Below, piece after piece: positions 16,120 through 25,813 of a stretch of DNA of 39,347 nt (its first letter is position 1; each line of letters begins with the position of its first letter). Source of the stretch: Saprospiraceae bacterium (lineage in GTDB: Bacteria; Bacteroidota; Bacteroidia; Chitinophagales; Saprospiraceae). The notes beneath the pieces were generated by a model. The model saw only the letters and a list, made by a program, of their open reading frames with translations. It was not told the origin of the DNA and did not search any database. Where the stretch lies: contig WFYJ01000133.1 of NCBI GenBank assembly GCA_015490175.1, forward strand, positions 1-39,347, read 5' to 3'. The translations under genes were made by a program, and so were the position numbers.

Positions 16120-17257
16120 GATTGATCCGGTGCGGGTGGCTTCGCCTGCCTTCGTGTTGGAGGAGAAACTGCTGCGGCGCAACCTCGAGCTCATCCGGCA
16201 GGTGCAGGAAAAGAGCGGCGCCCACATCATTCTTGCCCTTAAAGGCTTTGCCATGTGGCGCGTCTTTCCGCTGGTTTATGAATATCTCTCAGGGGCTACC
16301 GCCAGCTCGCTGCACGAGGCCCGCCTGATTTGCGAAGAGATGGGCTGCAAGGCGCATACCTACGCCGTGGCATACCGCGAGGATGAGTTTCCGGACATAC
16401 TCGGCTGTTCGAGCCACCTGGTGTTCAATTCGGTGGCTCAGCTCGAACGCTTCCGACCTCTCTGGGAAAAGGCCGATCCGCAGGTGTCGGTGGGGCTGCG
16501 CGTCAATCCGGGTTGGTCCGACGTGGCGGTGGCCCTTTACAATCCGGCGGCACCCGAATCGCGCCTGGGCGAACCGGCCTACCGACTCGCAGAGGGTTTG
16601 CCGAAAGGCGTGGAAGGATTGCACTTCCACGTCCTGTGTGAGTCATCGAGCCACTCGCTGGCGCGCGTGCTCGAGGCCTTCGAAGACCGCTTTGGCCAGC
16701 TGTTGCCTCAGGTGAAATGGGTCAACATGGGCGGCGGCCACCTCATGACGCGCAAGGGGTACGACCTGGATCACCTGATCGAATTGCTGCGCCGCTTCCG
16801 CGAAAAATGGGAGGTCGAGGTCATCCTCGAGCCCGGTGCTGCCATCGCCTGGGAAACCGGCACGCTCGTTTCGACCGTGCGCGACATCCACGAGAGCCAT
16901 GGCGTGCAAACGGCCATCCTCGACGTGTCGTTTACGGCACACATGCCCGACACCCTCGAAATGCCCTACAAGCCGCGCATCGTGGGCGCTCGCCTCGAAC
17001 CACAACCCGGCGACTACCGCTACCGGATGGGAGGCGTGAGCTGCCTGGCCGGCGACTTCATGAGCGAATACGGCTTCGACCGCCCCCTGCAGGTCGGCGA
17101 CAAGATCGTTTTCGAAGACATGATCCACTACACCATGGTCAAAACGACCATGTTCAATGGCGTGCGCCATCCCGATATCGCCATCTTGCGCGCCGATGGC
17201 CGGCTCGAAGTCGTGCGCCGCTTCGGCTATGAAGACTACAAAAACAGGCTGTCATGA
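16112..17257 (+). CDS. nspC: Carboxynorspermidine decarboxylase
   Basis: NspC is a fold-type III pyridoxal-phosphate decarboxylase that makes (nor)spermidine from its carboxy form, the last step of the alternative polyamine route. The 381-residue protein has the PLP lysine in 'LALKGFA' (Lys44), 'GLHFHVLCES' near residue 170, the phosphate-binding 'NMGGGH' and 'EPGAAI', and the active-site cysteine region 'GGVSCLAGD'. The length and these motifs separate it from diaminopimelate decarboxylase. Its usual partner, carboxynorspermidine dehydrogenase, is not in the window. It overlaps kdsA by 8 bases and prmC by 4 (ATGA). The dispersed 13-mer lies at 16597-16609. Confidence 0.92.
   Translation: MYEIDPVRVASPAFVLEEKLLRRNLELIRQVQEKSGAHIILALKGFAMWRVFPLVYEYLSGATASSLHEARLICEEMGCKAHTYAVAYREDEFPDILGCSSHLVFNSVAQLERFRPLWEKADPQVSVGLRVNPGWSDVAVALYNPAAPESRLGEPAYRLAEGLPKGVEGLHFHVLCESSSHSLARVLEAFEDRFGQLLPQVKWVNMGGGHLMTRKGYDLDHLIELLRRFREKWEVEVILEPGAAIAWETGTLVSTVRDIHESHGVQTAILDVSFTAHMPDTLEMPYKPRIVGARLEPQPGDYRYRMGGVSCLAGDFMSEYGFDRPLQVGDKIVFEDMIHYTMVKTTMFNGVRHPDIAILRADGRLEVVRRFGYEDYKNRLS
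16597..16609 (-). repeat. Dispersed 13-mer TTTGCCGAAAGGC, copy 3
   Basis: Exact copy inside nspC, read there as Leu-Pro-Lys-Gly. The strand is that of the GCCTTTCGGCAAA form. Confidence 0.7.
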
Positions 17258-18108
17258 TTGGAGGCCGCAATTTCGGCGAGGTATGGGCCCGGATGAAAGC
17301 GCGGCTGGAAGGCCGGGTGGGGCCGCGCGAAGCCGAAGGCATCGTGCGTGCGGTGCGTGAGGATGTGTTTCAGGAGAAAAGTGAGACAGAGATGCCTTCG
17401 GCCGAGGACCTGGCGCTGCTCGAGGAGATGCTGAACCGACTGCTGGCGGGCGAGCCCGTTCAGTACGTCACGGGCTGGGCGCCCTTTTACGGCTACATGC
17501 TCGAGGTCACGCCCGACGTCCTGATCCCGCGCCCGGAAACGGAAGAGCTGGTTTACGAGATATTGCATCATCCGGCTTTCGCCAAAAAGCGTGGCGGGCG
17601 GGTGCTCGATGTCGGCACGGGCAGTGGTTGCATTGCGGTGGCGTTGGCCCGGCAACGGCCCGACTGGGAGGTACATGGCATTGACCTTTCGGAAAAGGCG
17701 CTCGAAGTGGCCCGACGCAATGCCGACAACCTGGGCACATCCGTTGCCTTTCGGCAAATGGACGTGCGCGACGAAGCTTCCTGGGCCGCCTTGCCTCATT
17801 TCGATCTGATCGCGAGCAATCCGCCCTACATCGCACCCTCCGAGCAGGCCCGTATGGATCTGCACGTGCGCCGACACGAGCCGGCCATGGCGCTCTTCGC
17901 GCCCGAAGAGGATCCATTGCTTTTCTATCGCGTTTTGCGCAAGCTGGGAGAAAGCAGACTGCAAGCCGGCGGATGGCTGTTCGCAGAAATCAATGCCCTG
18001 CGTGCCGAAGACACGCTTTCCCTTTTTACCGACGACGCCTGGACCGAAACGGAAATCCTCGACGACCTGCAGGGCAAGCCGCGCATCTTCATCGCACGAA
18101 AACGGTAA
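17254..18108 (+). CDS. prmC: Peptide chain release factor N5-glutamine methyltransferase
   Basis: PrmC methylates the GGQ glutamine of release factors RF1 and RF2, using S-adenosylmethionine. The 284-residue protein has an N-terminal helical recognition domain with 'LAGEPVQYVTGWAPFYG' (residues 64-80), the 'PRPETEELV' block (92-100), a SAM-binding loop 'DVGTGSG' (119-125) and the catalytic 'NPPY' (189-192). It starts within the nspC stop codon (ATGA overlap) and ends the cluster that begins with engB. The 13-mer GCCTTTCGGCAAA lies at 17746-17758. Confidence 0.95.
   Translation: MIGGRNFGEVWARMKARLEGRVGPREAEGIVRAVREDVFQEKSETEMPSAEDLALLEEMLNRLLAGEPVQYVTGWAPFYGYMLEVTPDVLIPRPETEELVYEILHHPAFAKKRGGRVLDVGTGSGCIAVALARQRPDWEVHGIDLSEKALEVARRNADNLGTSVAFRQMDVRDEASWAALPHFDLIASNPPYIAPSEQARMDLHVRRHEPAMALFAPEEDPLLFYRVLRKLGESRLQAGGWLFAEINALRAEDTLSLFTDDAWTETEILDDLQGKPRIFIARKR
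17746..17758 (+). repeat. Dispersed 13-mer GCCTTTCGGCAAA, copy 4
   Basis: Exact copy inside prmC, read there as Ala-Phe-Arg-Gln-Met. Confidence 0.75.
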
Positions 18109-18130
18109 TGCCACCGACGCCCGGGTGGCA

Positions 18131-18143
18131 TTTGCCGAAAGGC
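18131..18143 (-). repeat. Dispersed 13-mer TTTGCCGAAAGGC, copy 5
   Basis: Exact intergenic copy, 22 bases after the prmC stop and 12 bases before the bidirectional terminator. Its flanks (CA before, GGAA after) match copy 7. Confidence 0.8.
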
Positions 18144-18149
18144 GGAAGA

Positions 18150-18185
18150 AAAGGAAAGGCCATTCCACCCGATGGAATGGCCTTT
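18150..18185. terminator. Bidirectional terminator between prmC and the giant adhesin gene
   Basis: A perfect 13-pair stem AAAGGCCATTCCA / TGGAATGGCCTTT (18155-18167 and 18173-18185) has a CCCGA loop. On the minus strand it is followed by a CTTTTCTTCC tail, so it best serves the adhesin gene, which ends at 18211. On the plus strand the stem itself ends in TTT, and it may also stop transcription from prmC. Confidence 0.85.
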
Positions 18186-18210
18186 CCCCACAGCAGCAGG
18201 TGCAAATGCG

Positions 18211-21200
18211 CTACCGCAAGATGACGACGTCGCCTTTATACGTCTTCACGACGCCGTCTATGAACCGCACGTCGATGACATAGATACACACCTGCGGGTT
18301 GACCGGTTTGCCGTGATGCGTGCCATCCCAGCGCGCATCCGGATCGTTGGGGTCGAAGTTTTCCCTCAGGAACAGCACCTCGCCCCAGCGGTCATAGATG
18401 GCCAACCGGTCGATGCGCTCCACCTGCGGTCCCGCAAACACCTGGAAGTAGTCGTTGGCGCCGTCGCCGTTAGGGCTGAAGGCCGAAGGCACGAAAACGG
18501 GGCGCGGGCGGGCCACCTCGACGTGCAACTGGTCGCTGTCGGAGCAGCCATTTTCGATGACCGTGACCGAATAGGTGATGGGCCCCGTGGGCGACACCCA
18601 GTTGAATTGGCAGGTGTCGCAGGGCACCGAATCGCGGGGCGACCAGATGACCTGGTCGAGCGAGTCGAACGGGATGTTGAGGCTCACCTGTACCTGCAGG
18701 CGCACACTGTCGCCCAACTCGACGATGTTTTCGTCGCCTTCGAAGTCGCCGATCAGGGCTACATCCAGTTCTTCCGGCTCCTCGATGGTGAAGGTGGCCT
18801 CGAACTCACAGCCTTTCGAATCCTGCACTACGATCACCACCTCGCCGGGGCCCAGGTTGGTCCACTGGCTCTGGGTGCTGAACGGACCGCCATTGAACGA
18901 ATAGAGATAAGGCGGCGCACCGCCGGTCACACTGTTCACCGCGATGTAGCCGTCCTCATTGCCGAAGCACGAAATATTGGACACATAGAAGTCGGGTTGC
19001 GGGCTCGCCACGCTCTGCACCACTTCCACCTCATCGGTGGCGGTGCAGCCCGTGGCGGGGTCGGTCACGATGAGGGTGTAGGTGCCCGGCTCTGTGATGC
19101 CCTCCTGCGTGGGTGCATCGGGGTCGGGCACGTTGCCGATCCACTCGTATTGCAGGCCGGGCGTGGTGCCGGGGCCACCGAGGCTCACTTCTGTGATGCT
19201 GCAATTCAATTCCTGGTCGGGGCCGGCATCAGCCACCGGACGGGGATGGATCGTGATGGCCACGGCTTCCTGATCGTCGGGGCAGGGCGCCGGCGAATCG
19301 ACCTTGTAGAGGAAGATGTACTGGCCGGGTTCCTGGCCGGCAGTGTTGAACTGGTCCGGTACCAGGTTGCCTTGCAGGTCGGTCCAGACGCCACCGGCAT
19401 CCGCCCCGCTGAGCAAACTGTTGAGATCGACGATCTGGTTTTCGCTTTCGCAAAATGCCGGAGCCGATATGGCCACGCCGGCCGACAGGGGCTGGTTTAC
19501 GGTGATGCCGGCCATGCCGCTGGCCGTATTGCTGCAGCCCGTCGCCAGATCCAACACACCGGTCAGCTCGAAGGTGGTGCTTGCCGCAAAAGCCTCCGTG
19601 ATGGTGTAGGATGGTCCCTGCACATCGAGCGAGTCGGGCGTGCCGTCGCGCAGGAAGTAAAGGCGGAAGCCGGAATTGCCGTTTCCGGTCAGGGCAAAGG
19701 TGACACTGGCCTCGTCGCCCTCGCAAATGGTGTTGGAGCCGCTGATGCTTGCGGTGGGAACGGGATGGAACACCACCGGCTGTGCCAGGGAGACCGACAG
19801 ACAGTCGTCGTCGAGATCGACCTCGCCATTGGGCAGCGCATTGCCCACCACTGCCGATATGTAGTAGGTCACTCCTTCCGTCATCGTGCCGGGGATGAAA
19901 GAGAACACCGGCTGTGAACTGACGGCCAGGATGGTGGTGGCGTTCAGGTCTTGCGTGTTGGTCGTGTGCAGCACGAACATGAGCGTATCGTTGCCGTCCA
20001 ACACCTGGGTGTTGGGGGCATAATTGGCCGTGGCGACATCGCCGGCACACAATTGCAGCAGGTTGGTGCCCATGACACCTGCTGTGGAAATGCACCCGCA
20101 ATCGTGGGAGACTTTTTCCACGACGGCCGGTCCACACCCGCTGGCATCGTCCACGAGGAAGAAGTAGCCGTTGCCACTCGGAATCGGGTCGGAAGTGAAC
20201 ACGTAAGGCGGCGTAGTGGTCAGCGTACCTGCACCGGGCGGCAGCACGACATAAGAGGCGGGGTCGCCCCCAATGATCTGGAAGCTGACCGTGTAGGAAG
20301 TCAGCGTGTTGTCGCAAGTTTCCGTCACGTTGACCACAGTAGGCACTTCATTGACGCTGACCACGGCTACACCACTTGGAGTCCCCGTACAGTAGTCATT
20401 GACCACGTCGATGAGCGTATAGACCGAGGTGGCTGCAGGTGCAGCAAAAAACTCGTACGGGTTGTCCGTGATGCCCGATACCGTGACCGTATCTCCGCCC
20501 GTTACGGTGTACTGAATCGTCCATGGGCCGGGCGAGTCGTTGAAGCTGACGGTGAGCAGCGTACTGTCGCCCATGCAGATACTCGCATCCTGACCCAGGG
20601 TGGCCGTGGGCTGGCGGTGGAAAATCACGCGCTGGCCGCCGGACACGTCTACGCAGGGATCGTTGAAGTCCACGCAGCTCACCCCGTCGAAATCGCCGAC
20701 CACCGCCGAGATGTAGTAAGTCGTTTCGTGGCTCAGCGCGGGGAAATAGCTGAAAGCAGGCGAAGCTGCCGAGGCGAGCACCCCGCTCAATCCGTTGCCG
20801 TCATGCAGGATGAAGCAAAGGGTATCGTTGCCGTCGAGCACCTGCAAGGTCGGATCGTAGGTACCCACGGCCTGGTCCGATCCGCACACTTCGATCAGCG
20901 CATTGTCCATCGTACCTGCCGCACTGGTGCAGGTACACACAATCGGCCCGTCGGACACGACTGCGGGGCCACAACCATTGGCGTCGTCCACCGAAAGGGA
21001 GTAGCTCGAGCCACAGGGCTGCTCCACACTGCACCACCGGGTGGCAGTGGTGAAAGTACCTGCCAGACCGTTTACCTGATAGGTCGCCGTGTCGCCACCA
21101 CTGATGTCGATGCAGACGGTAAAGCCCGTATTGGTGGCATTGAAGGTCACGACGGGCGTAGCCACCATCGGTGGAGTGTTGGTGTTGACGGTGGCACTTC

Positions 21201-24200
21201 CGGTAATGACGGCGGTACAATGCGCATCGCTGCCGGCCGTGAGCGTGTAAGTCACGGATGACTGTCCGGGCAAAACATCGAAGCTGAAAGGCGAGCTGTT
21301 GATGCCCGAAATGGTCTGCGTGCTGCCATCGGATCCGGTCCACGTAAATTCCCAGGGTGCGTCGCCCGTCAGCGCCACCTGAAGGATGGCCGTGTCACCG
21401 GCACAGACTGCCTGATCGCCTTGAAGGACCATGGTCGGCTCGGCATACCATACCACCGAGACCGCTTGCGAGCGATCGAGGCAGGGGTCGTTGAGATCGA
21501 CCAGGCCGTTGCCCGGGTTGCTGCCGACCACTGCCGCAATCTGGTAGGTGGTGCCATAGCTCATGGTGGTGCTGTCGAAAGCGAAAGCGGGCTCCTGCGT
21601 ATTGACCTGCAACACGTTTCCTGCCTGGAAGGGCGCCAGGTAGAGCACGAAGTTCACGGTATCGTCTCCGTCGAATACCTGAGCCGAATCGTCGTAGGCC
21701 GGAGGCGGATTGGTGCCGCTTCCGCAAACTTCGATCAGGCCCGAAGCGAGGCTGCCAGCCGCCGAAGTGCACTGGCAATCCACGAAGGGGGCACTTACCG
21801 CGAACGAATCGCACTGGTTGGCATCCGAAATGGTAAAACTGTAGCCCGTGCCGGCCGGTATGGGATCGCTGATAAATACGGCGGGATCTGCCGAGGTGTC
21901 GAGGGTGCCCGTCATGGGGTTCACCACGTAACTTGCAGGGTCGCCGCCGGTGAAGGTGATGGTGACCGTATAGGCCGTGTTCGTGCTGTTGCAGGCCGTG
22001 GCAGCACTGACCAGAACCGGTGCATCGTGCACTTCTACCGTGCCGCTGCCACTTACCGTGCCCGAACAGAAGTCGTTGTCCACCGAAACGAGGGAATAGG
22101 TAGCAGATACCTGCGGCTGGCTGATGATCAGATCGAAAGTATCCTGAGAGATGCCGGTAATGAACTGGGGAATGCCTCCCTGGTCGTCCTGCCAGGTGAT
22201 GCTCCAGGGCGAGGAGCCGGTGAGCACCACCGTAAGGACGGCGTTTTCACCTTCACAGATGGTGGCTGTGCCGCTCAGGGTAGCCGTGGGTATTTCGTAA
22301 AAGGTAACGGGTGTGCCCTGGTTGACGTCGGTGCAGCCATCTGTGAGATCGACGTTGCCGCCTACATTGTTTCCTGCCACAGGACTGATGTAGTAGGTCT
22401 GTCCGTAGGTCATCGTGGCGGGATCGAAGGTGAAGCTGGGCGTACTGCTGCGCGCGATCTCGTTGACGATCGTGTTGGCACTGCCTTCATGGAGGATGAA
22501 CTGCAGGATGTCGTTGCCGTCGAGCACTTCGGTGCTGTTGTCATACGAGGGCGCGGGATTGGGCCCATCGCCGCATACTTCGATAGGCGTGAGGTCTATG
22601 GTGCCGGCTGCCGTCAGGCAATTGCAAAGCACCTGGTTGTCCGCCACGGTGATCGTATCGCACATGTTGCCGTCGAAAACGAGGAAGGAATAGCCCGAGC
22701 CGCTGGGAATGGGATCGCTGGTGAATACAGCCGGCGTCGCGGTGGTGTCCAACGTGCCGGTTGCGGGTTCCACCTGGTAACTGCCGGGATCGCCGCCCGA
22801 TATTTCAAAAGTGACGGTATAGTTGGTGCTGGTGTTGTCGCAGCTGGTCTGGATGTTGGCTACCGTGGGGCTGGTGTTCTGGGTCACGATTACCTGGCTG
22901 CCATCGCCGGGACTGCTACATCCGTTGGCATCGGTCACGGAAACCACCTCGTAGGTACCTGTTTGTCCTGCCGGAAAAGCATAGGGCAAGCTGTCGATGA
23001 CCAGCGCAGGCAGCATGTTGCCGTCGCGGGTCCACGACACCGTCCAGGGAGCCGTGCCGCTCAGATTGAACTGAATGGGTACGGTCTGTCCCGAGCCGGC
23101 GCAGATGGCGCCTCCGCCCGCAATGGTCACCGCAGGAGCCGGGTTGGCCACCACGGCGATGCTTCCCTGCCCCGGGCTGCTACAGCCGGTGGCATCGCTG
23201 ACCACCCCCAGCGTATAGGTGCCGCCCGTTTGCACATGGAAGATAAAGGGATTGGCCGTGATGCCGGTCAGGGAATCGAGCAGGGTGCCGTCGAGGTAGC
23301 GGGCCACAGCCCATGGCGACTGACCCGTAAATGCAATGCTCAACGCCACCGAATCGCCCGGGCAGAAGGCCGTGTCGGCCACGGCGGTGAGCGTGGCCGT
23401 AGGTGATGGGTTGACCACGACGTCGAAACACAGGGCCGTGCTCGAGCCACAGCCGTTGTCCGCAGTAACGCATACCTGACCCCCACCGGACCCCGTCCAG
23501 TCGAGGGTGAGACATTCCGTATTGGTAAAGGTGCCTACGGGCGTGACCCAGGTGTAGCTGTCGGCGCCTGCCACTGGAGTGACACAGTAATTTTCGGGGA
23601 AGCCGTCGCAGAGGATCGTGTCGCCACTGACAAAGGCCGGTGTGGCGGGAATATCGTTTACCACGACGGGCAGGCAAACCTGGTTGGAAGAACCGCAAGT
23701 GTTCGATACCGTCACGCATACATCGCCTGTGGAGGCACCCCCAAAATCCACATCAATGCTACAGCCATTGTTGGTAAAGGACGCGCCGGGAGGAACGGTC
23801 CACGTAAAAGTAGCGCCTGCTTCGCAGGTGTCGAGTTGGTAGGTGATCACCTGTCCGACACAGACCGTATCCTGACCCATGATGACGGGATCGACGGGGC
23901 CGGTGCTCACAATGGGCGTAATACAGGTGGGCGCGCTGGTGCCGCAGTCGTTCCGGGCTACGACACAGAGCTGTCCCACTGAGTTGGGCGCAAAGGTCAC
24001 TTCCAGGGAATCGGGCGCAATCAGAGTCGTGGTCACATTTGCCGGAAGGCTGTCGAACAGGAAGGTGTCCACGGCCGGGCCGCCGGAGGAGGCCACTACG
24101 TAGAGGTAAGGCGTGCCCGCACAGACCGCGGTGGGGCCGGAAAGCAGCGGTGCGTTGGGTATCTGCACGTCTTGCACCACATCCACACACATCTGATCGG

Positions 24201-25554
24201 TGCAGGTGGTGCCGTTGCGCTGATTGGTGACGGTGAGGCAGTATTGGCCGGGCAAGGAGGCCGTGGCGATGAGCGTGTCCGTTGGTCCGACCAGGCCGCC
24301 CGGTGGCCCCGTCCAGGTGTAGGTGATGCTGTCGCAAGGCCCGGATTCCTGGGTGCTGCCGCTACCGTTAAGCGTGACGGTGGAGCCGGGGGCACAGCCC
24401 AGGGCTGCCGGAGGCGCAATGTCGGCGGTGGCCTCGAGCACGCAGAGGTTGAACAGGACGAGGCTGTCGCATCCCTGCCAGCTGGCCCCGTCGAGGGTCA
24501 CCGACTGTGCCTGACTGGTGGAAAAGGTCTGGCTGCCTACGGTCAGCGAATAGGGAGCACATTCGGTGATATCTCCGAGGTCGTTGATGGCGGGGGCGAT
24601 GGGATTGAGGATACAGGTGACGATACTGTCGCAGCCCAGTGCATTCTGCAAAGTCACGGTGTACACACCCGGTGTGCAGAACTGCTGCCCTGCACAGGTC
24701 ACGCATTCGCCCAGGCACAGGTCCTGCTCTTCCTGCCCCATGAGGGGAGGCGCGACATAGACCGTCGTGCAGGTCGGGGGACTCGTCTCACACGCATTTT
24801 CGGCAGTCACGCAAATCAGGGCATCGGCACCGGCCGGCGTGTTCCATTGGATGGATGCCGTATTGGTCGGTGTGCCGATGATGGTGCCCAGCGGCGGGGT
24901 GATGGTCCAGTTGTAGTTGGTGGCTCCCGGTACGGGAGGTACGCTGTAGAGCAGTGGAGGATTGGTGGTCGCGCACACGCTGTCCTGGCCGGTAATGGGG
25001 CCGGGCGGCGGCAGCGGGCCACCCCCGCCGGAACCACCGGACAGTATCGTGACGGTATAACTGCACTGATCACCTGCCCAGCCATCAACCATGAAAAGGT
25101 AAATTTCCCCTACCGTCAGGTTGCTTGCCGTCACGGTGCCGGTGCCGGGTGCACCGGGGGCCCAGCAGTTGGACACTGCGGTGAAATTGTTACAATCCGG
25201 TGAATAAAAAACCTGCACTTGGATGCCCTGATTGTTGGCGCAATTGGAAGAAGTGACCTGGAAGTCCACCTGGTTGGAAGGGGCGATAAATGCAATGAAC
25301 TGATTGTTTTCGATGGTGCCCCCGTTACAGGATGTGCCAAAATTTACATTCGGATAGGGAGTAAAGCCAACGGTGCTTCCCGTATAGCCGTCCATGTCTG
25401 CAAGGCTGCATGCCACCGGTGCACTTTGGGGCGTGTCGCCGGGGGGATAGGCGGGAAAAGGGCCGGGCGAATTGGAAGGACATTGGGCCCGTGCCGGTTC
25501 AAAGACAAGCAGGCAAGTCAGACTGGCAAGCAATGTGAGTAGCGGTTTCCTCAT
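18211..25554 (-). CDS. Giant T9SS-exported surface protein (PKD-like/SprB repeats, gliding-associated C-terminal domain)
   Basis: This 2447-residue protein has a signal peptide (residues 1-23, ending 'PARA'). The N-terminal region is followed by PKD-like domains, each with a cysteine-containing 'G.D.VC' start and a 'VC.TA.N.CG' strand. Then come four tandem modules of about 280 residues starting near bases 22626, 21778, 20937 and 20100. Each module begins 'C(T/I/L)..AG' and contains 'DGNDT', 'TYYISAVVG' and 'SDPIP.G.GY' blocks; the fourth is diverged in its second half. A SprB-type repeat ('SNISCFGNEDGYIAVNSVTGG') lies near 18950. The C-terminus ('VPSAFSPNGDGANDYFQVF' to 'YKGDVVILR') is the gliding-motility-associated type B sorting domain of type IX secretion. 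It is probably a cell-surface adhesin. I chose ATG 25554 because the signal peptide starts there. Confidence 0.9.
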   Translation of the reverse strand: MRKPLLTLLASLTCLLVFEPARAQCPSNSPGPFPAYPPGDTPQSAPVACSLADMDGYTGSTVGFTPYPNVNFGTSCNGGTIENNQFIAFIAPSNQVDFQVTSSNCANNQGIQVQVFYSPDCNNFTAVSNCWAPGAPGTGTVTASNLTVGEIYLFMVDGWAGDQCSYTVTILSGGSGGGGPLPPPGPITGQDSVCATTNPPLLYSVPPVPGATNYNWTITPPLGTIIGTPTNTASIQWNTPAGADALICVTAENACETSPPTCTTVYVAPPLMGQEEQDLCLGECVTCAGQQFCTPGVYTVTLQNALGCDSIVTCILNPIAPAINDLGDITECAPYSLTVGSQTFSTSQAQSVTLDGASWQGCDSLVLFNLCVLEATADIAPPAALGCAPGSTVTLNGSGSTQESGPCDSITYTWTGPPGGLVGPTDTLIATASLPGQYCLTVTNQRNGTTCTDQMCVDVVQDVQIPNAPLLSGPTAVCAGTPYLYVVASSGGPAVDTFLFDSLPANVTTTLIAPDSLEVTFAPNSVGQLCVVARNDCGTSAPTCITPIVSTGPVDPVIMGQDTVCVGQVITYQLDTCEAGATFTWTVPPGASFTNNGCSIDVDFGGASTGDVCVTVSNTCGSSNQVCLPVVVNDIPATPAFVSGDTILCDGFPENYCVTPVAGADSYTWVTPVGTFTNTECLTLDWTGSGGGQVCVTADNGCGSSTALCFDVVVNPSPTATLTAVADTAFCPGDSVALSIAFTGQSPWAVARYLDGTLLDSLTGITANPFIFHVQTGGTYTLGVVSDATGCSSPGQGSIAVVANPAPAVTIAGGGAICAGSGQTVPIQFNLSGTAPWTVSWTRDGNMLPALVIDSLPYAFPAGQTGTYEVVSVTDANGCSSPGDGSQVIVTQNTSPTVANIQTSCDNTSTNYTVTFEISGGDPGSYQVEPATGTLDTTATPAVFTSDPIPSGSGYSFLVFDGNMCDTITVADNQVLCNCLTAAGTIDLTPIEVCGDGPNPAPSYDNSTEVLDGNDILQFILHEGSANTIVNEIARSSTPSFTFDPATMTYGQTYYISPVAGNNVGGNVDLTDGCTDVNQGTPVTFYEIPTATLSGTATICEGENAVLTVVLTGSSPWSITWQDDQGGIPQFITGISQDTFDLIISQPQVSATYSLVSVDNDFCSGTVSGSGTVEVHDAPVLVSAATACNSTNTAYTVTITFTGGDPASYVVNPMTGTLDTSADPAVFISDPIPAGTGYSFTISDANQCDSFAVSAPFVDCQCTSAAGSLASGLIEVCGSGTNPPPAYDDSAQVFDGDDTVNFVLYLAPFQAGNVLQVNTQEPAFAFDSTTMSYGTTYQIAAVVGSNPGNGLVDLNDPCLDRSQAVSVVWYAEPTMVLQGDQAVCAGDTAILQVALTGDAPWEFTWTGSDGSTQTISGINSSPFSFDVLPGQSSVTYTLTAGSDAHCTAVITGSATVNTNTPPMVATPVVTFNATNTGFTVCIDISGGDTATYQVNGLAGTFTTATRWCSVEQPCGSSYSLSVDDANGCGPAVVSDGPIVCTCTSAAGTMDNALIEVCGSDQAVGTYDPTLQVLDGNDTLCFILHDGNGLSGVLASAASPAFSYFPALSHETTYYISAVVGDFDGVSCVDFNDPCVDVSGGQRVIFHRQPTATLGQDASICMGDSTLLTVSFNDSPGPWTIQYTVTGGDTVTVSGITDNPYEFFAAPAATSVYTLIDVVNDYCTGTPSGVAVVSVNEVPTVVNVTETCDNTLTSYTVSFQIIGGDPASYVVLPPGAGTLTTTPPYVFTSDPIPSGNGYFFLVDDASGCGPAVVEKVSHDCGCISTAGVMGTNLLQLCAGDVATANYAPNTQVLDGNDTLMFVLHTTNTQDLNATTILAVSSQPVFSFIPGTMTEGVTYYISAVVGNALPNGEVDLDDDCLSVSLAQPVVFHPVPTASISGSNTICEGDEASVTFALTGNGNSGFRLYFLRDGTPDSLDVQGPSYTITEAFAASTTFELTGVLDLATGCSNTASGMAGITVNQPLSAGVAISAPAFCESENQIVDLNSLLSGADAGGVWTDLQGNLVPDQFNTAGQEPGQYIFLYKVDSPAPCPDDQEAVAITIHPRPVADAGPDQELNCSITEVSLGGPGTTPGLQYEWIGNVPDPDAPTQEGITEPGTYTLIVTDPATGCTATDEVEVVQSVASPQPDFYVSNISCFGNEDGYIAVNSVTGGAPPYLYSFNGGPFSTQSQWTNLGPGEVVIVVQDSKGCEFEATFTIEEPEELDVALIGDFEGDENIVELGDSVRLQVQVSLNIPFDSLDQVIWSPRDSVPCDTCQFNWVSPTGPITYSVTVIENGCSDSDQLHVEVARPRPVFVPSAFSPNGDGANDYFQVFAGPQVERIDRLAIYDRWGEVLFLRENFDPNDPDARWDGTHHGKPVNPQVCIYVIDVRFIDGVVKTYKGDVVILR
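24038..24050 (-). repeat. Variant of the dispersed 13-mer (TTTGCCGGAAGGC)
   Basis: One-base variant with a GGAA loop in place of GAAA, inside the giant adhesin gene. Similar variants lie at 1112-1124, 1591-1603, 4153-4165 and 30467-30479. Confidence 0.55.
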
Positions 25555-25729
25555 GATGAACGCTTTCTTCTGTACAATAGGGTGTCTTGAGCACAAACGG
25601 CTCATCCACTTCAGGTGGAGTAGGGCAAAGGCGGGCTTTGAGGCGACACAAGGGGGAGATCCGCGGGTTTTGCCGAATGCTGCCTCGACATGCTGGCGGC
25701 TGGATGAAATTATTCTTCCGACCTGCCCA

Positions 25730-25737
25730 CAAAGATA
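25730..25737 (-). promoter_or_regulatory. Bacteroidota-type -7 box for the giant adhesin gene
   Basis: The minus strand reads TATCTTTG, a full match to TAnnTTTG. It would give a 5' untranslated leader of about 115 bases before the start at 25554. No obvious -33 element is seen. Confidence 0.55.
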
Positions 25738-25769
25738 AAATCAGATGGTTCCTCAGGAGGGTTTCTCGA

Positions 25770-25813
25770 AAAAACTGAACTGTTTTGTCAGTGTTCGACC
25801 AAATTCAGTTTTT
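25770..25813 (-). terminator. Possible terminator of the coiled-coil membrane protein gene
   Basis: A 10-pair inverted repeat AAAAACTGAA / TTCAGTTTTT gives U-rich 3' ends in both directions. It lies about 105 bases downstream of the minus-strand stop at 25920 and just upstream of the adhesin promoter. The AT-rich stem and long loop make it uncertain. Confidence 0.4.

Noticed and set aside
18131-18143. The 13-mer hairpin as a terminator
   Set aside because: The common stem is only three pairs, no T-run follows, and most copies lie inside genes. The true terminator is the 13-pair stem at 18155-18185.
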